Positions 7,891-16,402 of a stretch of 58,538 nucleotides of DNA are shown here, in pieces (positions within the stretch are counted from its first letter, which is position 1; every line of letters begins with the position of its first letter). The DNA is from an uncultured Schlesneria sp. (GTDB taxonomy: Bacteria; Planctomycetota; Planctomycetia; Planctomycetales; Planctomycetaceae): NCBI GenBank assembly GCA_903840265.1, contig CAIMFH010000199.1, positions 1-58,538 on the forward strand, given 5' to 3'. Position numbers and translations under genes: made by a program. A model generated the notes under the pieces. That model was not told the DNA's origin. It worked only from the letters and a program-made list of their open reading frames with translations, and did no database searches.

Positions 7891-9345
7891 GATTCCCAAA
7901 CCGTCTTCAAATCCCTTGTGGCCACGATCGCGATAGTCGTGGTAGTAGCCAACTTCGACGTTCTCGAGGATGCCGAGAGCATCGTCAGTCAGCACAGCAC
8001 AGGAGAAGTAGAGCGTTAGCAAATACGACGCGACGCCCAAGCTGTCTAACCCCATCAGGCGGGCTGACAGACTGGGCATGATCTCGCCCGAGATCCCCAT
8101 TTGATGCAGGCCAACGATCCCCTGATCGGCTTCACCAACTCGCAGCAGCAGGATGCTGGTCGTGCCGAATGACAGGTTCGCCTGGTAGCGGCTTTTGATC
8201 TCCAGCTTGTCGCAGGGGACAATTGGAATCCCGCGCCACATGATGACGGGGGTTCCGAACAAATTCATCGTGACGGGCGGTACACCACGCCAGGTACATT
8301 CTCGTTCAAACGCGGCGATGGCTTTCGGATGAGCCAGAAAGAACGCGGGCTTCTTCCACACCAGGGCCAGCAGTTCATCCAAGTCATCAGGGGTCGGCGC
8401 ACCGTACCGCGTGCTGATCCGCATTGCCGGATCGACCGAATGGATCAACCCGAACTTCTTGCTGTTAATCAGTTCCCATTCTTGACGCTCTTTGATCCCT
8501 TCAATCGTCAGCCGCATCTGCTCTTCAAGCTGATTGAAGGGGCCGTTGTACAGATCCGAGACTCGCGTGTGGACGCGCACCACGGTCTGCACCGCCGACA
8601 ACGAGTATTCGCGCGGATGGGCCGAGTAATCGACGAACGTCTCGGGAATCTCGACGTTTTCAGCAAACCCCGAAACCAGATCGATGTTGCGTTCGCCATA
8701 ACGGTTGACTGTCGAACGCAATTCCAAGTGCTGGTCGATCGCGTTCTTGAAGTCGGTCCTGAGATTTGGCAGCTCCTTCAGAACCGCATCCAGATCTTTA
8801 CGAGACAGGGTCATTAACACGCAGGGCGTAATCGTTCGAATCGTGACATCCGAAGGCTTATCGGAAACTACATCCACTTCGCCGAAGAATTCCCCTTCAG
8901 TCAGCAAGGCGATTCGCAGGTCCGTTCCGTGAACTCCCTTGCTCAGGACTTCGACCTGACCCTGAGCGATGACGAAGAACTCATTGCCCCCCTTCCCTTC
9001 GACGACCAGTTTGTTCCCCAGAGAGACCTCCTGGGTTGCAAACTTCTTCGCCATGCGTTCAATCACGGGACCTGGCAGGCCCGAAAACAGCGGCACACTA
9101 CGCAGCGATTCGGCCGGGAACGAAGCGACACCATTAGTGAATTCGATCCCGATCCGCTCCGCTTTGGTCAGTTCGACTTTCGTCCGATTGACGCGGTATG
9201 TGCCTCCTTCGACATGAACCCACGGCAGCAGGCTGAGCAGCCAGCGAGGCGTGATCGACATCATCTTCGGTGATGTCTTCGTCGTGTTCGCCAGGTTTCG
9301 CGCGACCGAGGTCGTCACGCTGCGCTGCAACAAATTGTCCGGCAT
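7888..9345 (-). CDS. Family 2B encapsulin shell protein, paralog 2
   Basis: This 485-residue protein has the same architecture as its downstream neighbour: N-terminal arm, cyclic-nucleotide-binding-like domain at about 82-200, then the HK97-type shell domain. Differences between the two cluster in residues about 66-210 (linker and CNB-like domain), with a few around 395-430 (for example SYQANLSFG against SYQSNQWFG in context). The stretch of about 245-390 is almost invariant. The C-terminus is longer and different (YRDRGHKGFEDGLGI). Two adjacent shells suggest either a mixed two-component shell or two separate compartments. Start ATG 9345 has AAGGA about ten bases upstream. cysK ends 57 bp upstream, so co-transcription is likely. 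Confidence 0.93.
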   Translation of the reverse strand: MPDNLLQRSVTTSVARNLANTTKTSPKMMSITPRWLLSLLPWVHVEGGTYRVNRTKVELTKAERIGIEFTNGVASFPAESLRSVPLFSGLPGPVIERMAKKFATQEVSLGNKLVVEGKGGNEFFVIAQGQVEVLSKGVHGTDLRIALLTEGEFFGEVDVVSDKPSDVTIRTITPCVLMTLSRKDLDAVLKELPNLRTDFKNAIDQHLELRSTVNRYGERNIDLVSGFAENVEIPETFVDYSAHPREYSLSAVQTVVRVHTRVSDLYNGPFNQLEEQMRLTIEGIKERQEWELINSKKFGLIHSVDPAMRISTRYGAPTPDDLDELLALVWKKPAFFLAHPKAIAAFERECTWRGVPPVTMNLFGTPVIMWRGIPIVPCDKLEIKSRYQANLSFGTTSILLLRVGEADQGIVGLHQMGISGEIMPSLSARLMGLDSLGVASYLLTLYFSCAVLTDDALGILENVEVGYYHDYRDRGHKGFEDGLGI

Positions 9346-9402
9346 CGAAAAAAGTCCTTGAGTAGCTGAATTGATCGAATACGAAAGGATCGCGTGGCCG
9401 TC

Positions 9403-10404
9403 TTATTCGTCACCGAGATCATAGTGGTATGGATCTGGGACAAAAGGAAGCTCACGCGGAGGCTGTGGATCGGGAGTCGCCAGACCATCGAAGAGTGATG
9501 TCGAGAGGTACCTTTCCCCTGCATCGGGAAGCACGGTCACAATCGTCTTGCCAGCGAACTCCGGTCGAGCCGCCAATCGCAATGATGCCGCCATGGCCGC
9601 ACCACAACTGATCCCGCAGGAAATGCCCTCTTCGAGCATCAGTCGCCGGGCCATCGCGACAGACTCGTCGTCGGTCACCGTCAACACTTCGTCGATAATG
9701 GAACGGTCGAGGACGCTGGGGATAAAACCAGCACCGATCCCCTGAATCTTGTGCTTACCCGGCGCACCGCCAGAGAGCACCGGGCTGCTGGCAGGTTCGA
9801 CGGCAACCACGTGCAACTCGCGTCGCTTCTCGTTCTTGAAGTACTGGCCGACACCAGTAATTGTGCCGCCCGTCCCGACGCCGCTGACGAAGACATCGAC
9901 CTGTCCATCCGTGTCACGATCAATCTCAGGTGCGGTCGTCTGGAAATGGATCTTCGGGTTGGCGGGGTTGTCGAATTGGCGCGGCATGAACCAGCCTGCC
10001 TCACTGGCAATCGCCTCGGCTCGCGCGACCGCTCCCTTCATCCCTTCGGCACCGGGCGTCAGGACCAATTCCGCACCGAAACCCTTGAGCATCGAACGAC
10101 GCTCGATCGACATGGTCTCGGGCATGACGAGGCGCAATCGATAGCCGCGAGCTGCACAGGCGTAGGCCAGTGCAATCCCGGTATTACCGCTGGTGGCCTC
10201 GACAACGCTGATTCCAGGCCGCAAATGCCCCTGCTGCTCGGCATCCCAGACCATCGCCGCGCCAATCCGGCACTTCACGCTGTAGGCCGGGTTGCGACCT
10301 TCAATCTTGGCGAGGACGATCGCACATAAACCCTCTGTCAGCCTGTTGATGCGAACGAGCGGCGTGCGGCCGATCGACTCGAGATTGTCGCCAAAAACGG
10401 GCAT
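9403..10404 (-). CDS. cysK: Cysteine synthase (O-acetylserine sulfhydrylase)
   Basis: This 333-residue fold-type II PLP enzyme makes cysteine from O-acetylserine and sulfide. The PLP lysine is K44 in NPAYSVKCR. The phosphate/substrate loop TSGNTG is at 71-76, followed by 'PETMSIERR' and the GTGGT loop. The sequence follows the CysK type closely rather than cystathionine beta-synthase. ATG 10404 is preferred over a GTG 15 bases upstream because AAAGGG precedes it. It is the first gene of the encapsulin cluster and would supply cysteine, the substrate of the desulfurase at the other end. A promoter with an operator-like palindrome lies about 100 bp upstream. Confidence 0.95.
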   Translation of the reverse strand: MPVFGDNLESIGRTPLVRINRLTEGLCAIVLAKIEGRNPAYSVKCRIGAAMVWDAEQQGHLRPGISVVEATSGNTGIALAYACAARGYRLRLVMPETMSIERRSMLKGFGAELVLTPGAEGMKGAVARAEAIASEAGWFMPRQFDNPANPKIHFQTTAPEIDRDTDGQVDVFVSGVGTGGTITGVGQYFKNEKRRELHVVAVEPASSPVLSGGAPGKHKIQGIGAGFIPSVLDRSIIDEVLTVTDDESVAMARRLMLEEGISCGISCGAAMAASLRLAARPEFAGKTIVTVLPDAGERYLSTSLFDGLATPDPQPPRELPFVPDPYHYDLGDE

Positions 10405-10504
10405 CTTTTCCCTTTCCACAAGCAGTTTCAGCTGTTCAAAGCCACATGCTGCGGATGCGCGTCCAAGTGCGTCTGTTCAAATACGGCAGCCGTTTAATTA
10501 ACTA

Positions 10505-10543
10505 TTACAATGTAAGTATTGTTTTAACGAGCGGGGCTGTCAA
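10505..10543 (-). promoter_or_regulatory. Predicted promoter and operator of cysK-encapsulin cluster
   Basis: Read on the minus strand, TTGACA (10543-10538) is followed after exactly 17 bases by AATACT (10520-10515), a fair sigma-70-type -10 box. The -10 box runs directly into the perfect palindrome TTACA-T-TGTAA (10515-10505), placed where a repressor would block transcription start. The half-site TTACA/TGTAA resembles operators of BlaI/MecI-type repressors, though the spacing differs by one base. The surrounding bases are AT-rich compared with the window. The regulator is unknown. Confidence 0.5.
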
Positions 10544-10621
10544 GTCAACAGAACCGCGATTTTGCGCGGACGGATAAAGAAGCAATTGAGCGGAGGAATC
10601 GATGTCCTTCAGCGAGCAACT

Positions 10622-11068
10622 CTATTCAGTCTTGCCGTCCGACTCTGGCTGGTCGGTGCTCGGCACCGCTTCCATCTGTTCAACCTCCATCATCGATTCT
10701 TCGACAGCGATCGACGGAGGTGCGATGAGGGGTCGCGGAAGAGGTTTTGCGACTGGCAATCCCACGAAGAGCATTGCTCCCATCAAAGGGATCAGGAACG
10801 TCAACGTGAAGGTCAATGCCGATAGGATGCCGCCCGTCCAGTCGGCTCGGGTTTCCCAGCGGTCGCGCAGTTCGGGGGTGTCTGCCCTGCGTAGACCCGG
10901 CATCAGTGCTGTCACCAACAGACCGACAAGCCCCAACGAGAAAATCCAGAACCAAGGCCGATAGCCTTTACGATGGGCCACCACAGCGGACACCAGACCA
11001 GGCCCTAAAATGACCAAGCCCCCGACGGTCGCAGCGACAAGAATGATTCCAAAAAGACCGATCACCAT
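10622..11068 (-). CDS. Small membrane protein, unknown
   Basis: This 148-residue protein has three probable membrane segments (about 2-30, 43-62 and 88-112). A basic, tryptophan-containing loop (HRKGYRPWFW) and a charged loop (RRADTPELRDRWE) lie between them. The C-terminal tail is acidic and soluble (EESMMEVEQMEAVPS). Its ATG (11068-11066) overlaps the TGA of the upstream alpha/beta hydrolase in an ATGGTGA arrangement, so the two are probably translationally coupled. GGAGAAG lies just upstream. No family was recognised. Confidence 0.7.
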   Translation of the reverse strand: MVIGLFGIILVAATVGGLVILGPGLVSAVVAHRKGYRPWFWIFSLGLVGLLVTALMPGLRRADTPELRDRWETRADWTGGILSALTFTLTFLIPLMGAMLFVGLPVAKPLPRPLIAPPSIAVEESMMEVEQMEAVPSTDQPESDGKTE

Positions 11069-12006
11069 GAAGCTTCTCCCGAACCAACATCGTGTGTGAC
11101 GGCATTCATCAACTTTCGCACGGCATCCCGCATGTCGCTCATGGTAATGAAATTGTGCTGACCATTGGGGATCTGCACAAATTGCTTTTCGATACCTGTC
11201 TTCGAGCGAGTGGGGGCGGCATCGAATAGGCGTTGACCATGCTGGAACGCCACCACTTTGTCTGCCGTTCCGTGAAACTGCAAGACGGGGCAGGTCACGC
11301 GGACAATTCTCTCTACGGACGGATATCGATCGAGCAGAATGAATTGAAAGGGGAAGACCGGATAGTGCCAAGTGACCGTCTCGGCCAATGATGCGAATGT
11401 CGAATTCAGGATCAGGGCGGCAGGAGGCGTTCCCGCCACGGAACACTCCGACGCCAGCCTCGTGGCCATCGCCCCGCCCATCGATTCACCGAAGATCACG
11501 ATTCGATCGGGCGAGTAATGAAGCTGCTTCGTGGCGAAGTCCCAAACCTGGCTGGCATCGCTCGCCATCAGCGTCTCGCTTGGCGACCCCTGGTTGTCAC
11601 CGTAGCCGCGATAATCGAACAGAATCACATCGAAGCCAAGCTGAGTAAAGTCGCGGCAATCGCCGACGCGATCCGCTCGACAGCCCGCATTCCCCGGGAA
11701 ATAGATCACCAGGAACTTTGCATCCTTGTCTGCGACAGCACGATATCGCCAGCCATGCAGTGTCAGTCCGTCTGCCGTCGGCAATTCGACATCTTCCACT
11801 GGCGGTGTGTTGATGGCAGTCTCGGCAAGAAGTCGGCCAGTCTTCTTTGGCTGGTAAATGAAATCTCGCTGATAGATACCCATCAAGACAAAGATCGCCA
11901 CATACGGGACACCGATGTAGATCAATAGCGATCGGAAGTACCAATATTTCCACGTGCGTCGTGAAGGGGCAGGCGACGGCGGAGTCGAGTGGAGATCAGT
12001 CGACAT
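11062..12006 (-). CDS. Membrane-anchored alpha/beta hydrolase
   Basis: This 314-residue protein has one N-terminal transmembrane anchor (about 25-45) and an alpha/beta-hydrolase domain of the BEM46/ABHD type. The oxyanion region is 'IYFPGNAGCRADR', the turn is 'FDYRGYGDNQGSPSE', and the nucleophile is S175 in GESMGG. The late Asp (FHGTADKVVAFQHG) and His (GQHNF) complete the triad. The natural substrate is unknown; related proteins are esterases or peptidases. ATG 12006 is chosen, but ATG 12015 is possible. It is followed by, and overlaps, a small membrane protein gene. Confidence 0.85.
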   Translation of the reverse strand: MSTDLHSTPPSPAPSRRTWKYWYFRSLLIYIGVPYVAIFVLMGIYQRDFIYQPKKTGRLLAETAINTPPVEDVELPTADGLTLHGWRYRAVADKDAKFLVIYFPGNAGCRADRVGDCRDFTQLGFDVILFDYRGYGDNQGSPSETLMASDASQVWDFATKQLHYSPDRIVIFGESMGGAMATRLASECSVAGTPPAALILNSTFASLAETVTWHYPVFPFQFILLDRYPSVERIVRVTCPVLQFHGTADKVVAFQHGQRLFDAAPTRSKTGIEKQFVQIPNGQHNFITMSDMRDAVRKLMNAVTHDVGSGEASW

Positions 12007-12034
12007 GGGGAGCATCCAGACGTGTCAGTACAGT

Positions 12035-12856
12035 TCAGGGCGCATGTCGAAACAGAACCTCACCCTTACCGAGCGAGATCAAATCGCCGTGATGAAGGTC
12101 GAAGCTGGCCGTCAGAAGTGATTCATCCACTCTGAAACCGCGAGATCGCAGGTCACGCAGGATCACGCCCATAAATTGTGGCTGCAAGGTGGCAGCATAC
12201 CGGAACGTGGGCAGTAACTGCGGCGGATTCGGACCGAAGAGACCGAGCGTTCCGCGGCGCATGCCGGCACCCGGTCGAACGCCGCAGTCTCCGAAGATCA
12301 GCACCGTTCCCGCGATCATGTTAAAGCCAACCATGTCACCCGCCGAGCCGCCGATGGCCACCAGGCCGCGCCGCATGGTGTGGCCGACTTCGTCGCCTGC
12401 GTTGCCGTTCACCAGGATCATGCCGCCCGTCATGCCTCTGGTGGAACCTCGATAGCCGGTCCCGACCAGATTTCCCGCGTTCCCCTGTACGTGAATCAGT
12501 CCGCCGTACATTTCGGCACCCAGCCAATCTCGCACGTCCCCAGTCACATGAATTTCGCCGCCCCGCATCTGGCTCCCGACATGCCGCCCGCCCGCTCCAT
12601 GCAGGTGAATTGAACCGCTGGCCATGTGAGCACCAATCCAATGCACGCCGAACAGGTTCCCCTCGAAATCTATGTTCTTGTCGGCCGCGTCCCCATGAAC
12701 TTTGAACATCTCGGCCAGTGGCAGCTTGCGATTACCGTGAAAGATCTCGAACCGCTCGATCTCGTCCAGTGACTTGTCGCAGGCCCAATCAGGAGTCAGC
12801 CCCTCGATTTCGACCGGGATCGTGGTATCGCCAAAGTAGGAAAGTCGCAGAGGCAT
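12035..12856 (-). CDS. fhcC: Formylmethanofuran dehydrogenase subunit C (formyltransferase/hydrolase complex)
   Basis: This 273-residue protein matches FwdC/FhcC. It has a right-handed beta-helix built of repeated G-x-M-x-x-G-x-I/L turns (GSQMRGGEIHV, GAEMYGGLIHV, GHTMRRGLVAI, GAGMRRGTLGLFG). In bacteria this subunit belongs to the Fhc complex that releases formate from formyl-methanofuran in tetrahydromethanopterin-dependent C1 oxidation. Planctomycetes are known to carry this archaeal-like pathway. The other Fhc subunits and H4MPT genes are not in this window. The gene is divergent from mobA (113 bp apart), which makes a cofactor of the type used by the catalytic subunit of the archaeal enzyme. 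No clear ribosome binding site is seen. Confidence 0.88.
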   Translation of the reverse strand: MPLRLSYFGDTTIPVEIEGLTPDWACDKSLDEIERFEIFHGNRKLPLAEMFKVHGDAADKNIDFEGNLFGVHWIGAHMASGSIHLHGAGGRHVGSQMRGGEIHVTGDVRDWLGAEMYGGLIHVQGNAGNLVGTGYRGSTRGMTGGMILVNGNAGDEVGHTMRRGLVAIGGSAGDMVGFNMIAGTVLIFGDCGVRPGAGMRRGTLGLFGPNPPQLLPTFRYAATLQPQFMGVILRDLRSRGFRVDESLLTASFDLHHGDLISLGKGEVLFRHAP

Positions 12857-12969
12857 AAGTAAGTCGGCTTGTCCAATTCAGTGGTAATTCGCAGCCGATG
12901 CTGCCAGCATTTGTCGTAATCAGTGTATCCAACACCACCGACGCAGGCAGCGTCCGCGATGGAAAAGAA

Positions 12970-13605
12970 ATGCGATGCGGGGCGATCATCCTGTGCGGAG
13001 GCAAATCCAGCCGCATGGGCCAGGACAAAGCCACGCTGCCGTTCGGCCTCGAATGCATGCTGCAACGAGTCGTCCGGCTGATCAGCGAAGTCGCTCCCGC
13101 GTCAAAAATTGTCGTCGTCGCTGCGGCTCAACAGACGTTGCCCCCATTGCCATCGGAGATCCGTGTCACTCACGACGAGCATCAGGATCGCGGGCCCCTC
13201 GAAGGATTGGCAGCGGGGCTGCGTTGCCTGGGCGATGAAGTCGACGCGGCCTATGTCACCAGTTGCGATGTTCCTTTACTCGTGCCGGCCTTCGTAACCC
13301 AAATGTTTGCCAAGCTGGGCGACTACGAAATTGCCGTCCCCCACGATCAAGAACGCCTGCATCCGCTGTCGGCAGTCTATCGCTCCACTGTGTTGCCGCA
13401 GATCGAGCGAATGCTGTGTGACAACCAGCTACGTGTTCGGCAGCTTTTTGACACAGTGGCAACTTTTCATGTCGCCACCGACGAACTACGCAACGTCGAT
13501 CCAATGCTCTCGACTCTGGAGAATCTGAATTCTCCAGAGGACTACCGAAGAAGCTTGATCGCGGCTGGTTTGATGAACGCGGGCGATGTTCCGACGCAAC
13601 CTTAA
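12970..13605 (+). CDS. mobA: Molybdenum cofactor guanylyltransferase
   Basis: This 211-residue nucleotidyltransferase attaches GMP to molybdopterin to make the MGD cofactor. The signature is complete: LCGGKSSRMGQDKATLPFG near the N-terminus, 'DRGPLEGLAAGL', a metal-binding aspartate in SCDVPLL, and 'HPLSAVYR'. The ATG at 12970 directly precedes the first beta strand (MRCGAIILCGG). The frame stays open upstream to 12898, but that part has no homology. Its position next to fhcC fits supply of cofactor to a molybdenum or tungsten enzyme. trpD follows 120 bp downstream on the same strand. Confidence 0.93.
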   Translation: MRCGAIILCGGKSSRMGQDKATLPFGLECMLQRVVRLISEVAPASKIVVVAAAQQTLPPLPSEIRVTHDEHQDRGPLEGLAAGLRCLGDEVDAAYVTSCDVPLLVPAFVTQMFAKLGDYEIAVPHDQERLHPLSAVYRSTVLPQIERMLCDNQLRVRQLFDTVATFHVATDELRNVDPMLSTLENLNSPEDYRRSLIAAGLMNAGDVPTQP

Positions 13606-13725
13606 CAACAATCAGAACCCTCTGGTTGAGTTCTCGACACTGTTACCGGTATGTTCCATGAACCGATTCTGTCCGGAACCTGTCCGGGATGAAAGAGGAA
13701 TCGTGCTCGACCACCGGAACCTGAC

Positions 13726-14751
13726 ATGATTGATGAACTGCGCACTGCGATCTTGGAACTCCTCGACGGACGCCACCTCTCGATTGAAACCATGCGCGCG
13801 GCGATCGGGGCGATCATGGATGGCCGATCGACCGAGGTCGAGATCGCGGCGTTGCTGACCGCTTTGCGCTGTAACGGCGAATCGATTGCAGAACTGGTCG
13901 GAGCCGCTCAGGCGATGCGCGAACGAGCTAGCTTGATTCCCTGCCGAACCGAGAACCTGCTCGATACCTGCGGCACCGGTGGCGATGCGCTGCACACATT
14001 CAATATCAGTACCGCCGCAGCGCTGGTTGCCGCGGCCGCCGGCCAACCCGTGGCAAAACATGGAAACCGCAGCGTCTCCAGCAGCAGTGGGTCGGCCGAT
14101 GTTCTGGAAGCATTGGGGGTCAACCTGCAACTCAGTCCCGCCCAGGTCGCCGACTGCGTCGATCAGATCGGCATCGGCTTTTGCTTCGCGCCGCTGCTGC
14201 ATCAGGCGATGAAATACGCCGCACCGGTCAGAAAGCAACTCGGCTTCCGCACGATCTTCAATATGCTCGGCCCACTCACCAATCCCGCTCAAGCCGCCTA
14301 CCAACTTGTGGGAGCCAGCCGGATCGCATCGGCCGAGAAACTGGCGAACGCCTTGCATCAACTCGGTGCCGGGCGAGCTCTGGTCGTTTGCGGCAACGAT
14401 GAACTGGACGAAGTGAGCCTGTGGGGCGAAACCACTGTCTTCGAGGTGTCGACCGGGGGCGTGCAGCGTCACACATGGACCACGCCGACGCTGGGCCTGC
14501 CGACGTGTCGCGTGGAGGACCTCAAAGTTTCTTCCGCCGCAGAGAGTGCCGCCTTGATTCGGCGAGTCCTGGCTGGCGAGCAAGGTGGCCCTCGCGACAT
14601 TGTCGTGGCCAACGCTGGTGCCGCCTTATTCGCAGCCAATCGAGCGGCGACGATCGGCGAAGCAGTCACGCTGGCATCCGCCGCGATCACCGATGGCCGA
14701 GCCGCCCGGCTGTGCGAGCGACTGATTGAGTTCACGCAGCCGAAGGCATGA
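13726..14751 (+). CDS. trpD: Anthranilate phosphoribosyltransferase
   Basis: This 341-residue enzyme catalyses the second step of tryptophan synthesis, joining anthranilate to phosphoribosyl pyrophosphate. It has the PRPP loop CGTGGD at about 80-85, the following 'FNISTAAALV', the KHGNRSVSSSSGSADVLEALG block, and 'GPLTNPA'. Length and order of motifs are standard. No other trp genes are near, so tryptophan genes are scattered, as is common in Planctomycetes. The ribosome binding site is weak (CCGGAACC). A hairpin-repeat pair follows. Confidence 0.95.
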   Translation: MIDELRTAILELLDGRHLSIETMRAAIGAIMDGRSTEVEIAALLTALRCNGESIAELVGAAQAMRERASLIPCRTENLLDTCGTGGDALHTFNISTAAALVAAAAGQPVAKHGNRSVSSSSGSADVLEALGVNLQLSPAQVADCVDQIGIGFCFAPLLHQAMKYAAPVRKQLGFRTIFNMLGPLTNPAQAAYQLVGASRIASAEKLANALHQLGAGRALVVCGNDELDEVSLWGETTVFEVSTGGVQRHTWTTPTLGLPTCRVEDLKVSSAAESAALIRRVLAGEQGGPRDIVVANAGAALFAANRAATIGEAVTLASAAITDGRAARLCERLIEFTQPKA

Positions 14752-14803
14752 CGGTACTCCTGTGCTACTCTCGCCAAGAGTTTGGGGGATTTTGCTTCTT
14801 CTT

Positions 14804-14903
14804 CAGGCCCAAGGGGTCGGCACTTTTCCCAGCCAGGGCCCTTCGGCCCTGGAGCTGAACCCATCAATCATAGCTTCTTGAGGCCTGAAGGGCCGGCCCT
14901 TTA
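14804..14903 (-). repeat. Intergenic repeat with CCAGGGCC hairpin, copy 2 (inverted)
   Basis: This is an inverted copy of the element at 203-303 and reads 'caggcccaaggggtcgg', then the CCAGGGCC/GGCCCTGG hairpin, then 'tgaggcctgaagggccgg'. Together with copy 3 about 100 bp on, it makes a large inverted pair filling the 371-bp gap between trpD and cysE. No gene is seen in the gap. Confidence 0.8.
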
Positions 14904-15006
14904 ATCTGGCGCACCGCTCAGGAGTCGACGACTGACGCATATGCCCGTGAGGGATCGTCCGCGAATTGGTCTCGTTCCAGGGTTTCCTGCTTGGCCCATT
15001 CCATCA

Positions 15007-15107
15007 AAGTACCGGCCCTTCAGGCCTCAGTAACTATTTGTTAGTGGGCTCAGATTCCAGGGCCGAAGGGCCCTGGCTGGGCAAAGGTCCCGCCCTTTGG
15101 GCCTTAG
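15007..15107 (+). repeat. Intergenic repeat with CCAGGGCC hairpin, copy 3
   Basis: This direct copy of the element at 203-303 has 'ccggcccttcaggcctca', then the CCAGGGCC-gaag-GGCCCTGG hairpin, then 'tttgggcctta'. It ends 15 bp before the stop codon of cysE, so it could also act as a 3' end structure for both trpD and cysE transcripts. Confidence 0.8.
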
Positions 15108-15122
15108 GAAATAGCACCAGAA

Positions 15123-16055
15123 TTACGAAGCTTGTCGCATCCGCAGGGTTGGCTTTTCCAGCGTCACGACCGTGTTCGGTGGCACGCTTTCATAGACTGA
15201 TGCACTGGCCCCGATGACCGAGTTTCGCCCGATCGTCGTCGTTCCGCCAAGTACAGTCGCATTGGCGTAGATCACGACGTTTTCTTCAATCGTCGGATGC
15301 CGTTTTGAGGTGCGGACCAGATTGCCTTCGTCGTCTTTCGTAAAGCTCAACGCCCCTAGCGTCACCCCTTGATACAGCTTCACGCCGGATGCGATTTCGG
15401 TCGTTGCTCCGATGACAACACCCGTTCCGTGATCGATAAAGAACGACGGGCCGATCGTCGCGCCGGGATGGATATCGATCCCTGTGCGACCATGCGCCCA
15501 CTCGGACAGCATGCGCGGGATCAGCGGCACCTGCAGCTTGAATATTTCATGTGCCAGGCGATAGATCGTGATCGCTTCCAATCCGGGATAGCAGAAGATG
15601 ATTTCATCCAGGCTGCCGGCCGCGGGGTCACCGTCGTAGGCGGCCTGCACGTCGGTCGCCAGCAGTCGGCGGACATCGGGCAGGCGCTGCAAAAACTGAA
15701 TCGCCTTTTCTTGACCTGCTGCTTCGAAGTCCGGCTGAACCTCACCGCATGCAATCTGATTCTTGCGACGGAAGTCGTGACGCAGAGCGCGCGTGATCTG
15801 CTGCGTCAACCGGTCATGCAACCCGTCAATTAAGTCGCCGACGTGGTAGGTGACGTTGCCAAAGTGCAGATTCTGCCGCTTGCGATAGCCGGGGTAGAGA
15901 ATCTCTTTCAGCGTCTCGGCAATCTCGATCACCGTATCAACGCTAGGCAATGGGCAGTGCCCCAGATGATTGGTCGTGGCGATGTCGTGATAGGTGTCGA
16001 CGATGCGATCCGTCAAATCGGGAAGCAGATCCTTCAGTCGAATGTCTGTCGCCAT
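15123..16055 (-). CDS. cysE: Serine O-acetyltransferase
   Basis: This 310-residue enzyme acetylates serine from acetyl-CoA to give O-acetylserine, the substrate of CysK. An alpha-helical N-terminal half (about 1-190) precedes a left-handed beta-helix of hexapeptide repeats ([35 protein letters not shown], '[20 protein letters not shown]'). The catalytic His/Asp pair is in IDHGTG. The longer N-terminus resembles the EpsC/plant-type group more than E. coli CysE. ATG 16055 has GGAAGG upstream. It is unlinked by 5 kb from cysK but on the same strand. In other genomes this gene often sits inside the desulfurase-encapsulin locus. Confidence 0.93.
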   Translation of the reverse strand: MATDIRLKDLLPDLTDRIVDTYHDIATTNHLGHCPLPSVDTVIEIAETLKEILYPGYRKRQNLHFGNVTYHVGDLIDGLHDRLTQQITRALRHDFRRKNQIACGEVQPDFEAAGQEKAIQFLQRLPDVRRLLATDVQAAYDGDPAAGSLDEIIFCYPGLEAITIYRLAHEIFKLQVPLIPRMLSEWAHGRTGIDIHPGATIGPSFFIDHGTGVVIGATTEIASGVKLYQGVTLGALSFTKDDEGNLVRTSKRHPTIEENVVIYANATVLGGTTTIGRNSVIGASASVYESVPPNTVVTLEKPTLRMRQAS

Positions 16056-16402
16056 GATCCATACCTTCCACGAAACCGTCTGCTCACACGATGCACCATT
16101 GCAATCGGCTTGCGACCGCACCGGCTGTATGGAATCCGACAATCCAGATCACACGCCGGTTCGGTGCGGCCAGCAAAGTCGACCGCACCGTCACATCTTA
16201 ACGTGTCAATCAACGAAGTGATCTGTCGCTCCCGTTTTGGCCACTGAATTTCCGCAGGATCGTCCTTAGACCGGCATCGGCCTGATCGAGTCTGCGGGCT
16301 GCGGCGATGACTTTGGATTCGTTTCGCCCTGTGGTCGATTCCCATCAGGTTGCGGGCCACTCTTTGCGTGACGTAGCACTAGTGCGTGATGCACTTTGTC
16401 TC
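16056..16402. other. Non-coding region upstream of cysE
   Basis: This is part of a 433-bp divergent gap between cysE (minus) and the CPBP protease gene (plus). It contains a hairpin with arms CGGTGCGG (16162-16169) and CCGCACCG (16183-16190), about 110 bp upstream of cysE. No convincing reading frame was found. A repeat copy (D) follows at 16403. Confidence 0.5.

Noticed and set aside
8036-8050. A 'gtctaacccc' match to the 70-bp repeat inside shell paralog 2
   Set aside because: Only about nine bases match and they lie in conserved coding sequence; not counted as a repeat copy.
10602-10964. A 120-codon plus-strand frame with a good GGAGG site
   Set aside because: It is antisense to the small membrane protein gene; the translation is Ser/Arg-rich without structure, while the minus-strand frame has clear membrane helices and coupled translation.
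13612-14583. A 323-codon minus-strand frame
   Set aside because: It is wholly antisense to trpD, whose motifs are complete; high-GC third positions create such shadows.
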